64,000 nucleotides of DNA, taken from assembly GCA_021810625.1 (NCBI GenBank), contig JAJZIJ010000010.1, forward strand, positions 1 to 64,000, written 5' to 3'. The notes beneath the pieces were generated by a model that made no database searches, was not told the origin of the DNA, and worked only from the letters and a program-made list of their open reading frames with translations. Both the position numbers and the translations under genes were made by a program. Shown here one piece after another: positions 30,311-39,738 of this stretch (position 1 is the stretch's first letter; every line of letters begins with the position of its first letter). The DNA comes from Acidobacteriota bacterium (GTDB lineage Bacteria; Acidobacteriota; Terriglobia; Terriglobales; Acidobacteriaceae).

Positions 30311-31705
30311 ATGCAGGATACGATGCAAAAAAACGAACTGGGTGCTTACAAGAAAAGCGCTGCGTTTGCCCAGTTCGGGCCAAAGCTGAGCGGAACCGTG
30401 CCCGGCCCAAAGGCCAGGGCCGCCGTCGAAGCGGATCACAAGTGGATGTCACCCAGCTATACGCGCTCCTACCCGCTGGTGGCCAGGCGTGGACGCGGCA
30501 TACGCATCGAAGACGTGGATGGCAACGAGTTTCTCGATTTTGCTGCGGGCATCGCTGTCAACTCCACCGGGCATTGTCATCCCGAAGTGGTGGCCGCCAT
30601 TCAGAAACAGGCTACGGAGCTGATCCACATCTCTGGCACCGATTTTTACTACGAAAGCATGATGCAGCTTGCAGAGCGGCTCTCTGGGATTGCTCCCATG
30701 CCCGGCCCGCACAAGTTTTACTATGGCAACTCCGGCTCTGAGGCCGTCGAGTGCGCGCTGAAGATTGCGCGCTACCACACCGGACGCCAGCAAATCCTCT
30801 CCTTCTTTGGCGCATTTCATGGCCGCACAATGGGCGCGCTTTCGCTCACCGGCTCCAAGCCACAACAACGCCGCCGTTTCGCTCCACTGGTTCCCGGCAT
30901 CACGCATGTGCGCTACCCCTACACCTATCGCGGCTGTAGCGGCGGCCCACAGGAGGAAGAAGCATTCGCCCTCGGCTGCGCCCGCTACATTGAAGAAAAA
31001 CTCTTCAAGACAACGGTGGCGCCGGAGGAAGTGGCTGCGATTTTTATTGAGCCGATCCAGGGCGAGGGCGGATACGTTGTTGCGCCAACCATCTTTATGC
31101 AGGAACTGCGCCGCATCTGCGACCATCACGGCATTTTGCTGGTCGCCGATGAAGTGCAATCGGGCGTGGGCCGCACTGGCAAGTGGTGGGCCATCGAACA
31201 CTCCGGCGTCCAGCCGGACATTGTCTGCATCGCCAAAGGCATTGCCAGCGGAATGCCGTTGAGCATCTGCATGACGCGCGCGGAGATCATGGATTGGCAG
31301 CCCGGCTCTCATGCCTCAACGTATGGCGGCAATCCCATCGCCATCGCTGCGGCGATGACCACGCTAGACATCATCGAGCGCGAAGGCATGGCCAATGCCG
31401 CAAAAGTCGGCGCAGCCATGATGCAACGCTTGCAGCAATGGCCAGCCAAGCATCGCATTGTGGGCGAAGCGCGTGGACGCGGCCTGATGATTGGCATTGA
31501 AATTGTAAGGGATCAAAAGACACGCGAGGCTGCCCCCGCATGGCGCAACCGCATCGAGGAGCTTGCCTTTGAGCGCGGCCTGATGATTTTGGGCTGCGGA
31601 GAAACTTCGCTGCGCCTGTCTCCACCCCTGGTCGTGCGACAGGAGGAGGCCGACATTGCGCTGGACATTCTGGAAGAGTGCATTGCAATCATCGAACGCG
31701 AATAG
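30311..31705 (+). CDS. Class III PLP-dependent aminotransferase (4-aminobutyrate-type)
   Basis: The 464-aa protein is a fold-type I class III aminotransferase. It shows GNSGSEAVECALKIAR near residue 143, FFGAFHGRTMGALSLTGS, EPIQGEGGYVVAP near 249, LLVADEVQSGVGRTGKWWA near 276, and the PLP-lysine block VCIAKGIASGMPL near 307. The pattern is closest to GABA or acetylornithine/ornithine aminotransferases. The amino donor cannot be decided by eye and no neighbour reveals the pathway. The N-terminal about 40 residues are longer than in the shortest relatives. Confidence 0.88.
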   Translation: MQDTMQKNELGAYKKSAAFAQFGPKLSGTVPGPKARAAVEADHKWMSPSYTRSYPLVARRGRGIRIEDVDGNEFLDFAAGIAVNSTGHCHPEVVAAIQKQATELIHISGTDFYYESMMQLAERLSGIAPMPGPHKFYYGNSGSEAVECALKIARYHTGRQQILSFFGAFHGRTMGALSLTGSKPQQRRRFAPLVPGITHVRYPYTYRGCSGGPQEEEAFALGCARYIEEKLFKTTVAPEEVAAIFIEPIQGEGGYVVAPTIFMQELRRICDHHGILLVADEVQSGVGRTGKWWAIEHSGVQPDIVCIAKGIASGMPLSICMTRAEIMDWQPGSHASTYGGNPIAIAAAMTTLDIIEREGMANAAKVGAAMMQRLQQWPAKHRIVGEARGRGLMIGIEIVRDQKTREAAPAWRNRIEELAFERGLMILGCGETSLRLSPPLVVRQEEADIALDILEECIAIIERE

Positions 31706-31744
31706 ATTTTCCTCATTCGTATCCTGACTGCATCCGGGAGGATT

Positions 31745-32380
31745 TCAGTAGAACAGATACTTTTTCCAACGCGCATCCGAGGAGCCAATCATGCGCATGA
31801 TGTGGCGGCTGGTATGCAGGGAAAACGGACGCGGTTCGCGCTGCAATTGCAGATCAACCAATTCATGCAGCATGGAATTGCCTTTTTTTCGATTGCAGGC
31901 GTGGCAGCAGGCCACCAGATTCTCCCATGTCGATTGACCGCCGCGCGAACGCGGAATCACATGATCCAGCGTCAATTCTCCGGCAGCCAGAACGATGCCA
32001 CAATACTGGCAGGTGTTTCGATCCCGCAGCAGGATATTTTTGCGCGACAGCGCCCGCGTCTGGTGCGGAATCCTCCTGTACTCCAGCAGGCGAATCACCG
32101 AGGGCATGGGAATGTTGATCCGCGCAGCGTGCAGCGAAAAATTACGCTCCTCTTCGGTCGTCGCCACGCCCTTCAACACCAGCACCAGCGCCCGCCGCGC
32201 TCCACAGATGTTGATCGGCTCGTAGGAGGCATTCAGCACCAGCACAGGCGTCTGCATGGCCACCGGGCCGGAGGTTGGGCCGTAGACCGCGCGCACGCTC
32301 TGCGATTCAATATGCAGCGTGTGGCACTTGGCCAGAGACTTTTGCTTGCGCGCATGAACCACTGATTTTCCGAACGACAT
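31745..32380 (-). CDS. HNH endonuclease family protein
   Basis: The protein (211 aa from the chosen ATG) has a complete HNH core: [38 protein letters not shown], with two CxxC zinc pairs. The preceding [13 protein letters not shown] block is typical of a family widespread in bacterial chromosomes outside phages. The ATG at 32380 has a purine-rich GGGGGAAGGG upstream. Conserved sequence begins at an internal ATG at 32257, so the start is uncertain. It is 27 bp after the comF-type gene. Its biological role is not established. Confidence 0.85.
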   Translation of the reverse strand: MSFGKSVVHARKQKSLAKCHTLHIESQSVRAVYGPTSGPVAMQTPVLVLNASYEPINICGARRALVLVLKGVATTEEERNFSLHAARINIPMPSVIRLLEYRRIPHQTRALSRKNILLRDRNTCQYCGIVLAAGELTLDHVIPRSRGGQSTWENLVACCHACNRKKGNSMLHELVDLQLQREPRPFSLHTSRHIMRMIGSSDARWKKYLFY

Positions 32381-32407
32381 CCCTTCCCCCTTTGCACTCA
32401 AAATTTC

Positions 32408-33307
32408 TTATTGCACATGCGCTCCCTGCATCGCAGGCGCATCCCAGAAGGCCACGCCCTCGCGCTGCGACCGGGCCAGCGTAGCCACAAACACAGAAGC
32501 GGCTCCGGCAGCCAATAAGGTGCGTGTACATTCGCGAGCCGTCGCCCCCGTGGTGTAAACGTCATCGAGCAGCAACACGGCGCGGCCAGCAATCCGCTCT
32601 GGCTCAGCCACAAAAAAAGCGCCGCGAAGATTGCGCCGCCGTCCGCGCGCAGTCAATCCCGACTGGCTTTCGGTGGCGCGCCGGCGTCCCAGGGCGCGCA
32701 GCGCGAGTTCAAATCGCCGCGATCCCTGCTCATGGCGCGGCTGCTCTTTCCGTCGCAGCGACTGCGCGACATGCCCGGCCAACAGCGCGGTCTGGTTGAA
32801 TCCGCGCTGCCGTTCCTTGGCGGGGTGGAGCGGCACGACCACCACCGTGACAACTTGTGGAAGATTGGGAATGCTGCAAATCACTTGCGCCAGCATCTTC
32901 CCCAGCGGTTGGGCGACCGTTGTCACCTTTTCGTACTTCAGGAGGTGAATCAGCGCCCGCAGCGTTCCTTCATACACGCCATGCGCAGCGGCATGGACAA
33001 AAGGCGGTCGCTGGCGCTGGCAGAGTTCGCAGAGATTTTCAGTTGCGGATTGCCCCGCGCACTCAACGTTCCGGGCCGTTTGCTCCATGCGCCGGAAGGA
33101 AGCCGACACGCCGAGCGCTTCTCCGCAGAGCGTACACAACGCAGCGGTTTGCGTGGGGAGATGTTGCCAACAGGCAGGACAGACAGGCGTGGCGGAAAGA
33201 TCCAACAGAGGTTCGTCGCAGATGCGACAGCGGGAGGGAAAAAGCGCACAACTTGCAGCGTCCAGCGGACTTCGCAGAACACGCGCCACCGCGCGCCATG
33301 CGACCAC
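32408..33307 (-). CDS. ComF-family phosphoribosyltransferase-like protein
   Basis: The 299-aa protein has an N-terminal zinc-ribbon-like region (CRICDEPLL, VCPACW, CTLCGEAL, CELCQRQR) and a C-terminal phosphoribosyltransferase domain with the PRPP loop VLLLDDVYTTGATAREC near residue 246. This layout is that of ComFC/GntX, linked to DNA uptake in competent bacteria. No other competence gene is in the window apart from cinA at the far end. Alternative starts within the first 20 residues are possible. Confidence 0.87.
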   Translation of the reverse strand: MVAWRAVARVLRSPLDAASCALFPSRCRICDEPLLDLSATPVCPACWQHLPTQTAALCTLCGEALGVSASFRRMEQTARNVECAGQSATENLCELCQRQRPPFVHAAAHGVYEGTLRALIHLLKYEKVTTVAQPLGKMLAQVICSIPNLPQVVTVVVVPLHPAKERQRGFNQTALLAGHVAQSLRRKEQPRHEQGSRRFELALRALGRRRATESQSGLTARGRRRNLRGAFFVAEPERIAGRAVLLLDDVYTTGATARECTRTLLAAGAASVFVATLARSQREGVAFWDAPAMQGAHVQ

Positions 33308-33479
33308 CTCTGCGGGCGGCCCCGTTCGTGTCCGTGCTCGAATCCGATCTGAGAGCTGCTGGCTGAAGACACACCTCGCTCACTGTCGAGTGTACGTGAT
33401 GCGCCCATTGTAAAGGATCTTCGTCAACTGTACATCCTGCCGCGCCGCGCCGTGTCGTACAACCACGCATCCCGAACCA

Positions 33480-33992
33480 TCAGATTTCAACCTGAACCCT
33501 GGAGCAGCTTGTCGCAAAGCCCAGCGCGCGCTTCAGCGTCGGAAAGGTTCCGGCGCTGGTAATGGCCAGCGCCAACGCGATCAGTCCGTGGTCGCCATAG
33601 CGCTGGCGCAGCCGTTCGCGCAGTTCGGGATTGTCCACGCGGTTCGCCTGCTCTTCCGCAAACTGATACACCTCGCGCAGTGGCTCCGGCAGTATCTCCT
33701 TGCGTCCCGCCACCAGACCGCGCAGCAACTCTGCGGAAACGCCTTCTTTCCGCGCCAGATTCACCGTGATTTGCAGGCAGCTTCCACAATCCTCCTGTCG
33801 ATAGGCCGCAACTTTGGCCGTGTAGTAGACATTGGCGGACAACGGCCCGTGATAGCGAGAGATTTTCTGCAAACTGCCGTAGGCCAGCAGTGCTTTGACC
33901 GAATGCCGCAGAATATATCGTGTCTCGTCGGCGGGCACGCCTAGAAATTTTTCCGTGGCTTTGACCTTCCGTCGCAAAAACCAGCGAACCAT
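33480..33992 (-). CDS. AhpD-like / carboxymuconolactone decarboxylase-like protein
   Basis: The 170-aa protein contains EDCGSCLQITVNLAR near residue 89, the E-x2-CxxC signature of AhpD-like alkylhydroperoxidase-fold proteins, where the cysteine pair is redox active. The rest is mostly helical. The ATG at 33992 has GGAGA about 8 bp upstream; the 60-codon in-frame extension to 34172 has no coding character. A peroxide or disulfide reductase role is inferred only from the motif. No AhpC-like partner is present. Confidence 0.7.
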   Translation of the reverse strand: MVRWFLRRKVKATEKFLGVPADETRYILRHSVKALLAYGSLQKISRYHGPLSANVYYTAKVAAYRQEDCGSCLQITVNLARKEGVSAELLRGLVAGRKEILPEPLREVYQFAEEQANRVDNPELRERLRQRYGDHGLIALALAITSAGTFPTLKRALGFATSCSRVQVEI

Positions 33993-34386
33993 TGTGGATT
34001 CTCCGTTCGTGGATTCTTCGTTCCCAGTGGAGTTCGTTCTCCTCTCACTGTACCCGCACTTGCGCCAGATTTCACGCCTGACCTCAACACGGAAACCATC
34101 CAGGGAACACGTCCACGCTCCAACCGCAGCAGCCGATTGGGAAGGGTTCATGCGGCAACAGAGAACCGACATTCACAGAACCCAAAGCCGCATGCACGTT
34201 GACACAAAATTTCCCTGCGCCCATAAAGGGAACCCACTCGTTCCATCCACAAATCAGCCAGTCCAACATCCTCCAAAGGGAATATATTGGCTGGTGTCGA
34301 ACCGGAGGCTTGGATTCCGTTCTGACCGAAACCACGCTGCGCGCGATAGACACATCGGCAGTGACCACAGTAGGTGAGGAGGTTAT
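33993..34386. other. Divergent intergenic region with long 5' leader of the CBS gene
   Basis: No gene is supported here; the ORFs crossing it have no family character. It holds a good sigma-70-type promoter (listed separately), followed by about 150 bases of leader that ends in a perfect GAGGAGG ribosome-binding site before the CBS gene. Short direct repeats (GAATCCAC) occur near 33995-34015. Confidence 0.5.
34199..34227 (+). promoter_or_regulatory. Probable sigma-70 promoter of the CBS-domain gene
   Basis: TTGACA at 34199-34204 is followed after exactly 17 bases by CATAAA at 34222-34227. The position implies a transcript starting near 34235 with a 150-base leader before the CBS gene start at 34387. 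Confidence 0.5.
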
Positions 34387-34839
34387 ATGAAACTTACCGA
34401 CGCAATTGAACGGGTGCTGAAGAGCAAAGGCGTAGGCAGAGTCGTATCCATTGCGCCTGACCAGTCGGTCTACGAGGCGATCGAGAAGATGGCCGAACAA
34501 AACATCGGCGCTTTGCTGGTTATGTCCAACCACAAACTGGTCGGCATCGTATCGGAGCGAGACTACGCCCGCAAGGTAATCCTGATGGGCTATTCTTCAA
34601 GAGAAATCCCTATTCACCAGATCATGACCAGCCCGGTCATCTTCGTAAGTCCGCAGCACACCGTGGATGAATGTATGGCCATTATGACCCAACAGCATTT
34701 TCGCCATCTCCCGGTGGTACAAAATGATGCCGTGGTGGGAGTGATTTCCATTGGCGACTTGGTAAAGTGGATTATCTCCGGTCAGGAGCAAACCATTCAG
34801 GCGCTGGAGGGCTATATCACGGGAGCCTATCCCCAGTAG
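34387..34839 (+). CDS. Two-CBS-domain protein
   Basis: The 150-aa protein is almost entirely a pair of CBS domains. The first has [19 protein letters not shown] and the second [18 protein letters not shown] with FRHLPVV. Such tandem pairs bind adenine nucleotides and regulate partner proteins, but this one carries no other domain. The start at 34387 follows GAGGAGG by 8 bp. No obvious partner gene is adjacent, so its target is unknown. Confidence 0.9.
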   Translation: MKLTDAIERVLKSKGVGRVVSIAPDQSVYEAIEKMAEQNIGALLVMSNHKLVGIVSERDYARKVILMGYSSREIPIHQIMTSPVIFVSPQHTVDECMAIMTQQHFRHLPVVQNDAVVGVISIGDLVKWIISGQEQTIQALEGYITGAYPQ

Positions 34840-34947
34840 CCTTTGGCAGACCGCCCCAGCCTCCCTGTATCGCGCCTCGATATGGGTTTAACGGAGTGTC
34901 TCGACACATCCTTTACACTTCCGGCTCTGGTTGGGGAATTTCGATCC

Positions 34948-36051
34948 CTACTCGTATGCCAGCGCGTCGATTGGGTCTTTCTGCGCAGCCTTGTAGGCGG
35001 GATAGAGCGCGCCAATCAGAGCGCCCACCGAGGCCAGAATCGCGCCCCAAAGCATCCAGTGGGGCGTAATGACAAAGGGAATCGTCGGGAAGGTGCGCCT
35101 CACCCAGACGCGCACCAAAAAGCTCAACGCAATGCCCACGCCGACCCCGGCCACAGCCAGCAGTCCGGTCTCCTGCATCACGAGCGAAACGATATACAAG
35201 CGAGAGGCTCCCAGGGACTTCAGGATGCCGATCTCGCGGGTGCGTTCCATCACCGCTGTGTACATGGATTGGAAGATTGCCAAAAATCCAACAATCATGG
35301 CGATGCCGATGACCACATGCAGGCTGATGTTGAAACCGGGGATACGTTCCGGGGTCAACTGCGAGAGCATCTCTTCCGTCGTTTGCACCTGATACTGTCC
35401 CATGCCGGGGGTTGCCAGAATCTCCTGCTTCACCTGTTGCTCGTAGGGCTTTCCCTCCGTGCGCAGGTAGAAGAGCGAGGCATTTCCAGGCGCGCCCGTC
35501 AACGCGCCCAGCGTTGTGATGGGAATAAACTTTCGTCCGCCCTTGCCGTGCTCCACAATGCCGCAGATGCGGAACGGATGCTTGAGAATCTGAATGGTAT
35601 CGCCGACCTTGCGCCCATGATCGCTCTGGGCAAAATAGTCATCGACAATCACGTCATTCGGCCCCTGAAAGGGCGTGCCGGAGAGGAACACAAAGGGACG
35701 CAGCGCATTGAAGCTCGGATAATCAATGCCATAGATATTCTCCACAGAGCTTCCCGTGGTCAACTGCACAATCACCGGCGCAGCCACCTTCACATGGGGC
35801 AGCCTGGCGATCACATCGGCGATCTTTGCCGGGACAGGCGCGCCTCCAAAGCCCGCCAGAAAGCTGGCGTTGGCCGGACGCACGATCATGTCCGCGCCAA
35901 TGCCGTCGGTGCGCGCCTTGTTGTCGTTCAAGATGCCCAGCATGACTGCCGTAATGCAGAGAATCATCGCGATCTCAATGGCCACGGCGGAGAGGCTCAG
36001 CAGCGAACGCAACGGACGATGCAGCAAATTTCCGAGAATCAATTTGTTCAT
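34948..36051 (-). CDS. MacB/FtsX-type ABC transporter permease
   Basis: The 367-aa protein has an N-terminal membrane helix, a large extracytoplasmic domain (about residues 45-230), and three C-terminal helices with the FtsX-domain text MERTREIGILKSLGASRLYI near 265 and YPAYKAAQKDPIDALAYE at the end. This is the topology of MacB/LolC-type permeases used in lipoprotein or peptide export. No ATPase or membrane-fusion gene lies beside it, so the partner must be elsewhere. The ATG at 36051 was chosen because the first helix begins directly after it. Confidence 0.87.
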   Translation of the reverse strand: MNKLILGNLLHRPLRSLLSLSAVAIEIAMILCITAVMLGILNDNKARTDGIGADMIVRPANASFLAGFGGAPVPAKIADVIARLPHVKVAAPVIVQLTTGSSVENIYGIDYPSFNALRPFVFLSGTPFQGPNDVIVDDYFAQSDHGRKVGDTIQILKHPFRICGIVEHGKGGRKFIPITTLGALTGAPGNASLFYLRTEGKPYEQQVKQEILATPGMGQYQVQTTEEMLSQLTPERIPGFNISLHVVIGIAMIVGFLAIFQSMYTAVMERTREIGILKSLGASRLYIVSLVMQETGLLAVAGVGVGIALSFLVRVWVRRTFPTIPFVITPHWMLWGAILASVGALIGALYPAYKAAQKDPIDALAYE

Positions 36052-36292
36052 GATTGCTTCCTGTCTCCGTGCCCTTAACCAGTATAGAGAATTCCTGCCA
36101 TCCGCACTTTTACACAGCAATGGCTGGTTTTCCACAGAATTTTGCCGATAGTTTAATTGCCCAAGAAGCGCAGGGCGGAACCTATCTTGTCAACAGTCGC
36201 GCGATAATTGTTCCTTATTTGTTTGACCTTGGAATGGTGCAAGTCTTACTCTGCGGGAGTAATGACCTCTAATTTTCGTGTGAGTTATCCGT

Positions 36293-36853
36293 GTGAGTGC
36301 CTCTGTCCATCCCGATCACTGCTTCGGAGAGTTGCTTCGGCAGGAACGTGAGCAGCGTGGAATCACGCTGGAGGATATCTCCGCATCAACCAAAGTAACG
36401 GTACGCAGTCTACGGGCGTTGGAGGCAGAGCGCTTCGATCAACTTCCGGGCGGCATTCTCAGCAAAGGCATTGTACGAGGATACGTTCGCTGCCTGGGCT
36501 TGGATGAAGACGAGTGGATTCATCGATATCTGGAGGCGCATTGTGAGTCTGCGTCCCCGTCCGATACACGGAGTTGGGCCTCGTTTGCCATCAATATCTC
36601 AAACAACCGCGTGCCGTCGTCCGAACACTCCACGCACCTGCGCTGGACTGGGGTCGGTGTGCTCCTGCTGCTGCTGGCCAGCCTCGGCTGGTTTGTCTGG
36701 AGCTACCTGCATGTCCGCGCGACAAGCGCGCAGAGTTCCCCACCAGCAATCTCCACCACCAACGCTGGGTCTGACGCGGAAGATTCTCGCCCGTCACCTG
36801 TCCAACCCCTAGCTGCCAAACCCCCTCGGCCCTCGTCTCATCTTTCTCGTTGA
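36293..36853 (+). CDS. RodZ-like membrane HTH protein
   Basis: The 186-aa protein has an N-terminal helix-turn-helix of the RodZ/Xre type (FGELLRQEREQRGITLEDIS, then VRSLRALEAERFDQLPGGI and FVR-like RGYVRCLGLD), a single membrane segment near residue 120 (GVLLLLLASLGWFVW), and a proline-rich tail. The layout is that of RodZ-type proteins, which link MreB to the envelope, but the large C-terminal domain of E. coli RodZ is missing. The start is a GTG at 36293. A weak promoter (TTGACC, 17 bp, TTACTC) lies near 36222. Confidence 0.8.
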   Translation: MSASVHPDHCFGELLRQEREQRGITLEDISASTKVTVRSLRALEAERFDQLPGGILSKGIVRGYVRCLGLDEDEWIHRYLEAHCESASPSDTRSWASFAINISNNRVPSSEHSTHLRWTGVGVLLLLLASLGWFVWSYLHVRATSAQSSPPAISTTNAGSDAEDSRPSPVQPLAAKPPRPSSHLSR

Positions 36854-36931
36854 CTGCATCCTTTGGCACACTTCCTGGAGGTCGTGTCTCAGTTTGACGA
36901 GTCGGCACAGTTCGTCGGACACGTTGCGCGA

Positions 36932-37465
36932 TTAAGCAGGAACGTATGTCAACCGAATCACGCCCTCGGCAATTTGATCGCTGGCCACGAGGCGGAGCGG
37001 CGGCCGGGGGGCAGTGAAGAATGGCCTGCCACGACCGAGCACGATGGGGTGGAGGTAGATTCGATACTCGTCAATAAGACCAAGGGTGGTCAGGCTTCCG
37101 GCCAGGACTGGCCCGGCAACTTCAATCTCCCCGTCTAGCTGAATCTTCAGCCTACCTATCACCGCCTCGAAGTCATCCTCGATGAGTGTGGCATTGGGGC
37201 CTACCGACTTCAACGAACGCGACACAACCCACTTCGGCTGTGCCCGCCATACCGCAGCGAAGTCGCGTTCCGCAGCATCCCATTCCGGAAGGTCATCGTC
37301 CCAATAACGCATTACCTCGTACATGCCGCGACCGTACACCATGCCCGTCAGGCCGCGCACCCGCTCAATGAAATGACGAAAGAGGGCGGGACGGGGTGGC
37401 CCCAATTTCTCGTGATCGACGTAGCCGTCCAGGGACTGGTTCAATTCATACACGAGCTTCGCCAT
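36932..37465 (-). CDS. RibD C-terminal/dihydrofolate-reductase-like protein
   Basis: The 177-aa protein belongs to the RibD C-terminal/DHFR-like superfamily. It starts MAKLVYELNQSLDGYVD and ends with GLIDEYRIYLHPIVLGRGRPFF, both typical of the stand-alone reductase-like proteins common in soil bacteria. The substrate is unknown. The start at 37465 gives this N-terminus; 18 upstream codons overlap the neighbouring repeat element and are rejected. The 131-bp inverted-repeat element begins 33 bp upstream. Confidence 0.85.
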   Translation of the reverse strand: MAKLVYELNQSLDGYVDHEKLGPPRPALFRHFIERVRGLTGMVYGRGMYEVMRYWDDDLPEWDAAERDFAAVWRAQPKWVVSRSLKSVGPNATLIEDDFEAVIGRLKIQLDGEIEVAGPVLAGSLTTLGLIDEYRIYLHPIVLGRGRPFFTAPRPPLRLVASDQIAEGVIRLTYVPA

Positions 37466-37498
37466 GCTACAAAACCTCCCGCGCAGACCTTCAGAATA

Positions 37499-37629
37499 GC
37501 TTAAGGAAGCTCTGCACAAGTCGGAACTTTGAAGGGGCGGGACTTTAGTCCCGCCATAAGCATCTGAAATGAGCGCGGGCTTTAGCCCCTGAGGGACAGC
37601 CGTGGAACTTGATCAGAGCTTCCTTAAGC
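37499..37629. mobile_element. 131-bp element with perfect 16-bp terminal inverted repeats (MITE-like)
   Basis: GCTTAAGGAAGCTCTG at 37499-37514 is repeated exactly, inverted, at 37614-37629. The interior has two REP-type hairpins: GGCGGGACTTTAGTCCCGCC at 37536-37555 and GCGGGCTTTAGCCCCTGAGGGACA at about 37575-37598. The same two hairpins, in the same order and spacing, flank and enter the RAYT gene at 58 kb. There is no coding capacity, so it is a non-autonomous element. It lies upstream of metK. Confidence 0.85.
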
Positions 37630-37881
37630 CGACGTCGCACAGTGAAGTTGTACACAGTCTGCGCGTCGCATTGTCGGTGTGACCAATAACCAGAGATCCG
37701 CTCTCCAACCAAGGCGGATATTTCAAACTGAGACACCATTCCTGGATACTGCCCGCGCTGTTTTGATACCCTAGAGGCTGGGGATGCGACGGCCTGCAAT
37801 GGGGTCGGTCGTCTTGCCCTTGTGGATGCAGACACCAGCGCTGACGCGCATAGCATCCCTCACTTGAGGAGGAACTCAGTT
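37630..37881. other. metK upstream region
   Basis: No gene is visible. I looked for a SAM-I riboswitch before metK and did not find its conserved core. A GAGGAGG ribosome-binding site at 37866-37872 sets the metK start. Confidence 0.5.
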
Positions 37882-39063
37882 TTGTTACAGCGGGATCGTT
37901 TCTTATTTACGTCTGAGTCCGTTACCGAAGGCCATCCCGACAAGATTGCCGACCAGATTTCTGACGCCATTCTCGATGCCTGTCTCGAACAGGATGCCCA
38001 GAGCCGCGTTGCCTGCGAGACTCTCACGGCCACTGGACTGGTTGTAATCGCCGGAGAGATTACCACCCGCGCCTATGTTGATTTTCAATCGCTGGTGCGC
38101 GGTGTCGTTGCCTCCATTGGCTATGACAACGCGCTCTACGGATTTGACGCAAACACCTGCGCCGTCATTTCCACCATCAACAAGCAATCGGGCGACATCG
38201 CGATGGGTGTCGATACCGGCGGAGCTGGCGACCAAGGCATGATGTTCGGCTATGCGACCAACGAGACCGAGGAGTTGATGCCAACGCCGATCTCCCTGGC
38301 GCACAAGCTGACGCAACGCTTGTCGGAAGTTCGCAAGAACGGCATGTTGAACTACCTGCGACCCGATGGCAAGAGCCAGGTCACAGTAGAGTACGATGCC
38401 AACAATAAGCCAGTTCGCGTGGATGCCGTCGTCATCTCCACCCAACATGCGGAGACGGTGGGCAATGAGCAACTGCGCGCCGACATTCTCAAGCACGTCA
38501 TTCAGGCGACCATCCCGGCCAGCCTGCTCGATGCCGACACCAAGTACCACATCAATCCGACGGGGCGCTTCGTCATTGGCGGGCCAATGGGCGACACCGG
38601 ATTGACCGGGCGCAAGATCATCGTGGATACCTACGGCGGCATGGGACGTCACGGCGGCGGCGCATTCTCTGGCAAAGACCCGACAAAGGTGGATCGCTCC
38701 GCAGCGTACATGGCCCGTTACATTGCTAAGAATATTGTGGCGGCGGGCCTGGCCGAGCGCTGCGAAGTGCAGTTGGCCTACGCCATCGGCGTGGCGGAGC
38801 CGATCAGTGTGCTGGTTGATACCTTCGGCACCGGGGTCATCGAATCGAAAAAGCTGGAAGCGCTGGTTCGCGCCAACTTCCAACTGACCCCCAAGGCGAT
38901 TATGGAAGGCCTGAACCTGCGTCGTCCCATCTATCGCAAAACGGCGGCGTATGGTCACTTTGGCCGCACCGACCCGGACTTTACCTGGGAGGCGACGGAC
39001 AAGGCCAAAACTCTGCGCGAACAGGCTGGATTGAAGGCTGATCTGGCAGGCGCAAGGAAGTAA
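37882..39063 (+). CDS. metK: S-adenosylmethionine synthetase
   Basis: MetK makes S-adenosylmethionine from methionine and ATP. The 393-aa protein begins [19 protein letters not shown] and has [15 protein letters not shown] near residue 115 and [19 protein letters not shown] near 256, the family signatures. The start is a TTG at 37882, about 9 bp after the GAGGAGG site; the ATG 60 bp upstream (37822) would add a non-conserved leader. SAM is the cofactor of the radical SAM enzyme encoded 1.1 kb downstream. A strong terminator follows. Confidence 0.95.
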   Translation: MLQRDRFLFTSESVTEGHPDKIADQISDAILDACLEQDAQSRVACETLTATGLVVIAGEITTRAYVDFQSLVRGVVASIGYDNALYGFDANTCAVISTINKQSGDIAMGVDTGGAGDQGMMFGYATNETEELMPTPISLAHKLTQRLSEVRKNGMLNYLRPDGKSQVTVEYDANNKPVRVDAVVISTQHAETVGNEQLRADILKHVIQATIPASLLDADTKYHINPTGRFVIGGPMGDTGLTGRKIIVDTYGGMGRHGGGAFSGKDPTKVDRSAAYMARYIAKNIVAAGLAERCEVQLAYAIGVAEPISVLVDTFGTGVIESKKLEALVRANFQLTPKAIMEGLNLRRPIYRKTAAYGHFGRTDPDFTWEATDKAKTLREQAGLKADLAGARK

Positions 39064-39078
39064 ATTCCGCTATCCGCA

Positions 39079-39117
39079 GCAACAAAAGGCAGACGGAATC
39101 CGTCTGCCTTTTGTTGC
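39079..39117. terminator. Hairpin terminator after metK
   Basis: A perfect palindrome of 19 bp arms (GCAACAAAAGGCAGACGGA and its complement) starts 15 bp after the metK stop. The A and T runs at its edges let it work on both strands. Confidence 0.85.
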
Positions 39118-39183
39118 GTGGAAGCTTTGCATGAAAGCCAACTTCTTCCCGGCTATGTCATACTGTTTCCCGTGAAATCCTTG

Positions 39184-39738
39184 ATGCCTGCGCGCCCAGA
39201 CCCGTCCCGCCATTCGCCAAACAAGCGCGTTCCCACGCTCACCATTCGCTACGCTGTGGGCATCTCCCCGCTTGGACAGATGTTGGTTGCCGCGACAGAG
39301 CGAGGAATCTGTGCCGTTTTCCTGGGCGAGAGCGCGGCAGAACTGGAGATGCAGTTACGGCAGGAATTTTCCCGCGCGACTCTGGAACGCGATACAAAGT
39401 CGTTGGCCGAAACGCTGGCCGCAGTGCTTTCGCAACTCTCTGAGCATCCCCTGTCCACAGCCCTGCCGCTGGATGTTCGCGCGACGGCCTTTCAGCAGCG
39501 TGTCTGGCAGGCATTGCAGCAAATTCCGCGCGGCCAGACGGCCAGCTATGCACAGGTGGCTGCCGCCATCGGCCAGCCAACCGCAGTACGCGCCGTGGCC
39601 CGCGCCTGCGCGCAGAATTCCGTTGCGATTTTGATTCCCTGCCATCGCGTTCTCGGCTCCAATAACAAACTAACCGGCTATCGCTGGGGGATTGCGCGCA
39701 AGCGGCAACTGCTTCAGATCGAACAGATGGACGGATAA
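39184..39738 (+). CDS. ogt: Methylated-DNA-[protein]-cysteine S-methyltransferase
   Basis: This protein repairs O6-alkylguanine by moving the alkyl group to its own cysteine. The 184-aa protein has QRVWQALQQIPRGQTASYAQVA, the DNA-binding helix, near residue 110 and the reactive cysteine in ILIPCHRVLGSN near 150, followed by GYRWGIARKRQLL. The C-terminal domain resembles that of Ada, but there is no AraC or zinc domain. The start is uncertain; in-frame GTG codons at 39118 and 39172 are alternatives. Its stop is followed directly by a fragment of the MITE end. Confidence 0.92.
   Translation: MPARPDPSRHSPNKRVPTLTIRYAVGISPLGQMLVAATERGICAVFLGESAAELEMQLRQEFSRATLERDTKSLAETLAAVLSQLSEHPLSTALPLDVRATAFQQRVWQALQQIPRGQTASYAQVAAAIGQPTAVRAVARACAQNSVAILIPCHRVLGSNNKLTGYRWGIARKRQLLQIEQMDG

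Noticed and set aside
34843-36078. 411-codon ORF antisense to the ABC permease
   Set aside because: No domain and shadow-like composition; the permease has clear FtsX text.
37630-37881. Possible SAM riboswitch before metK
   Set aside because: I looked for the conserved SAM-I core and found no match.
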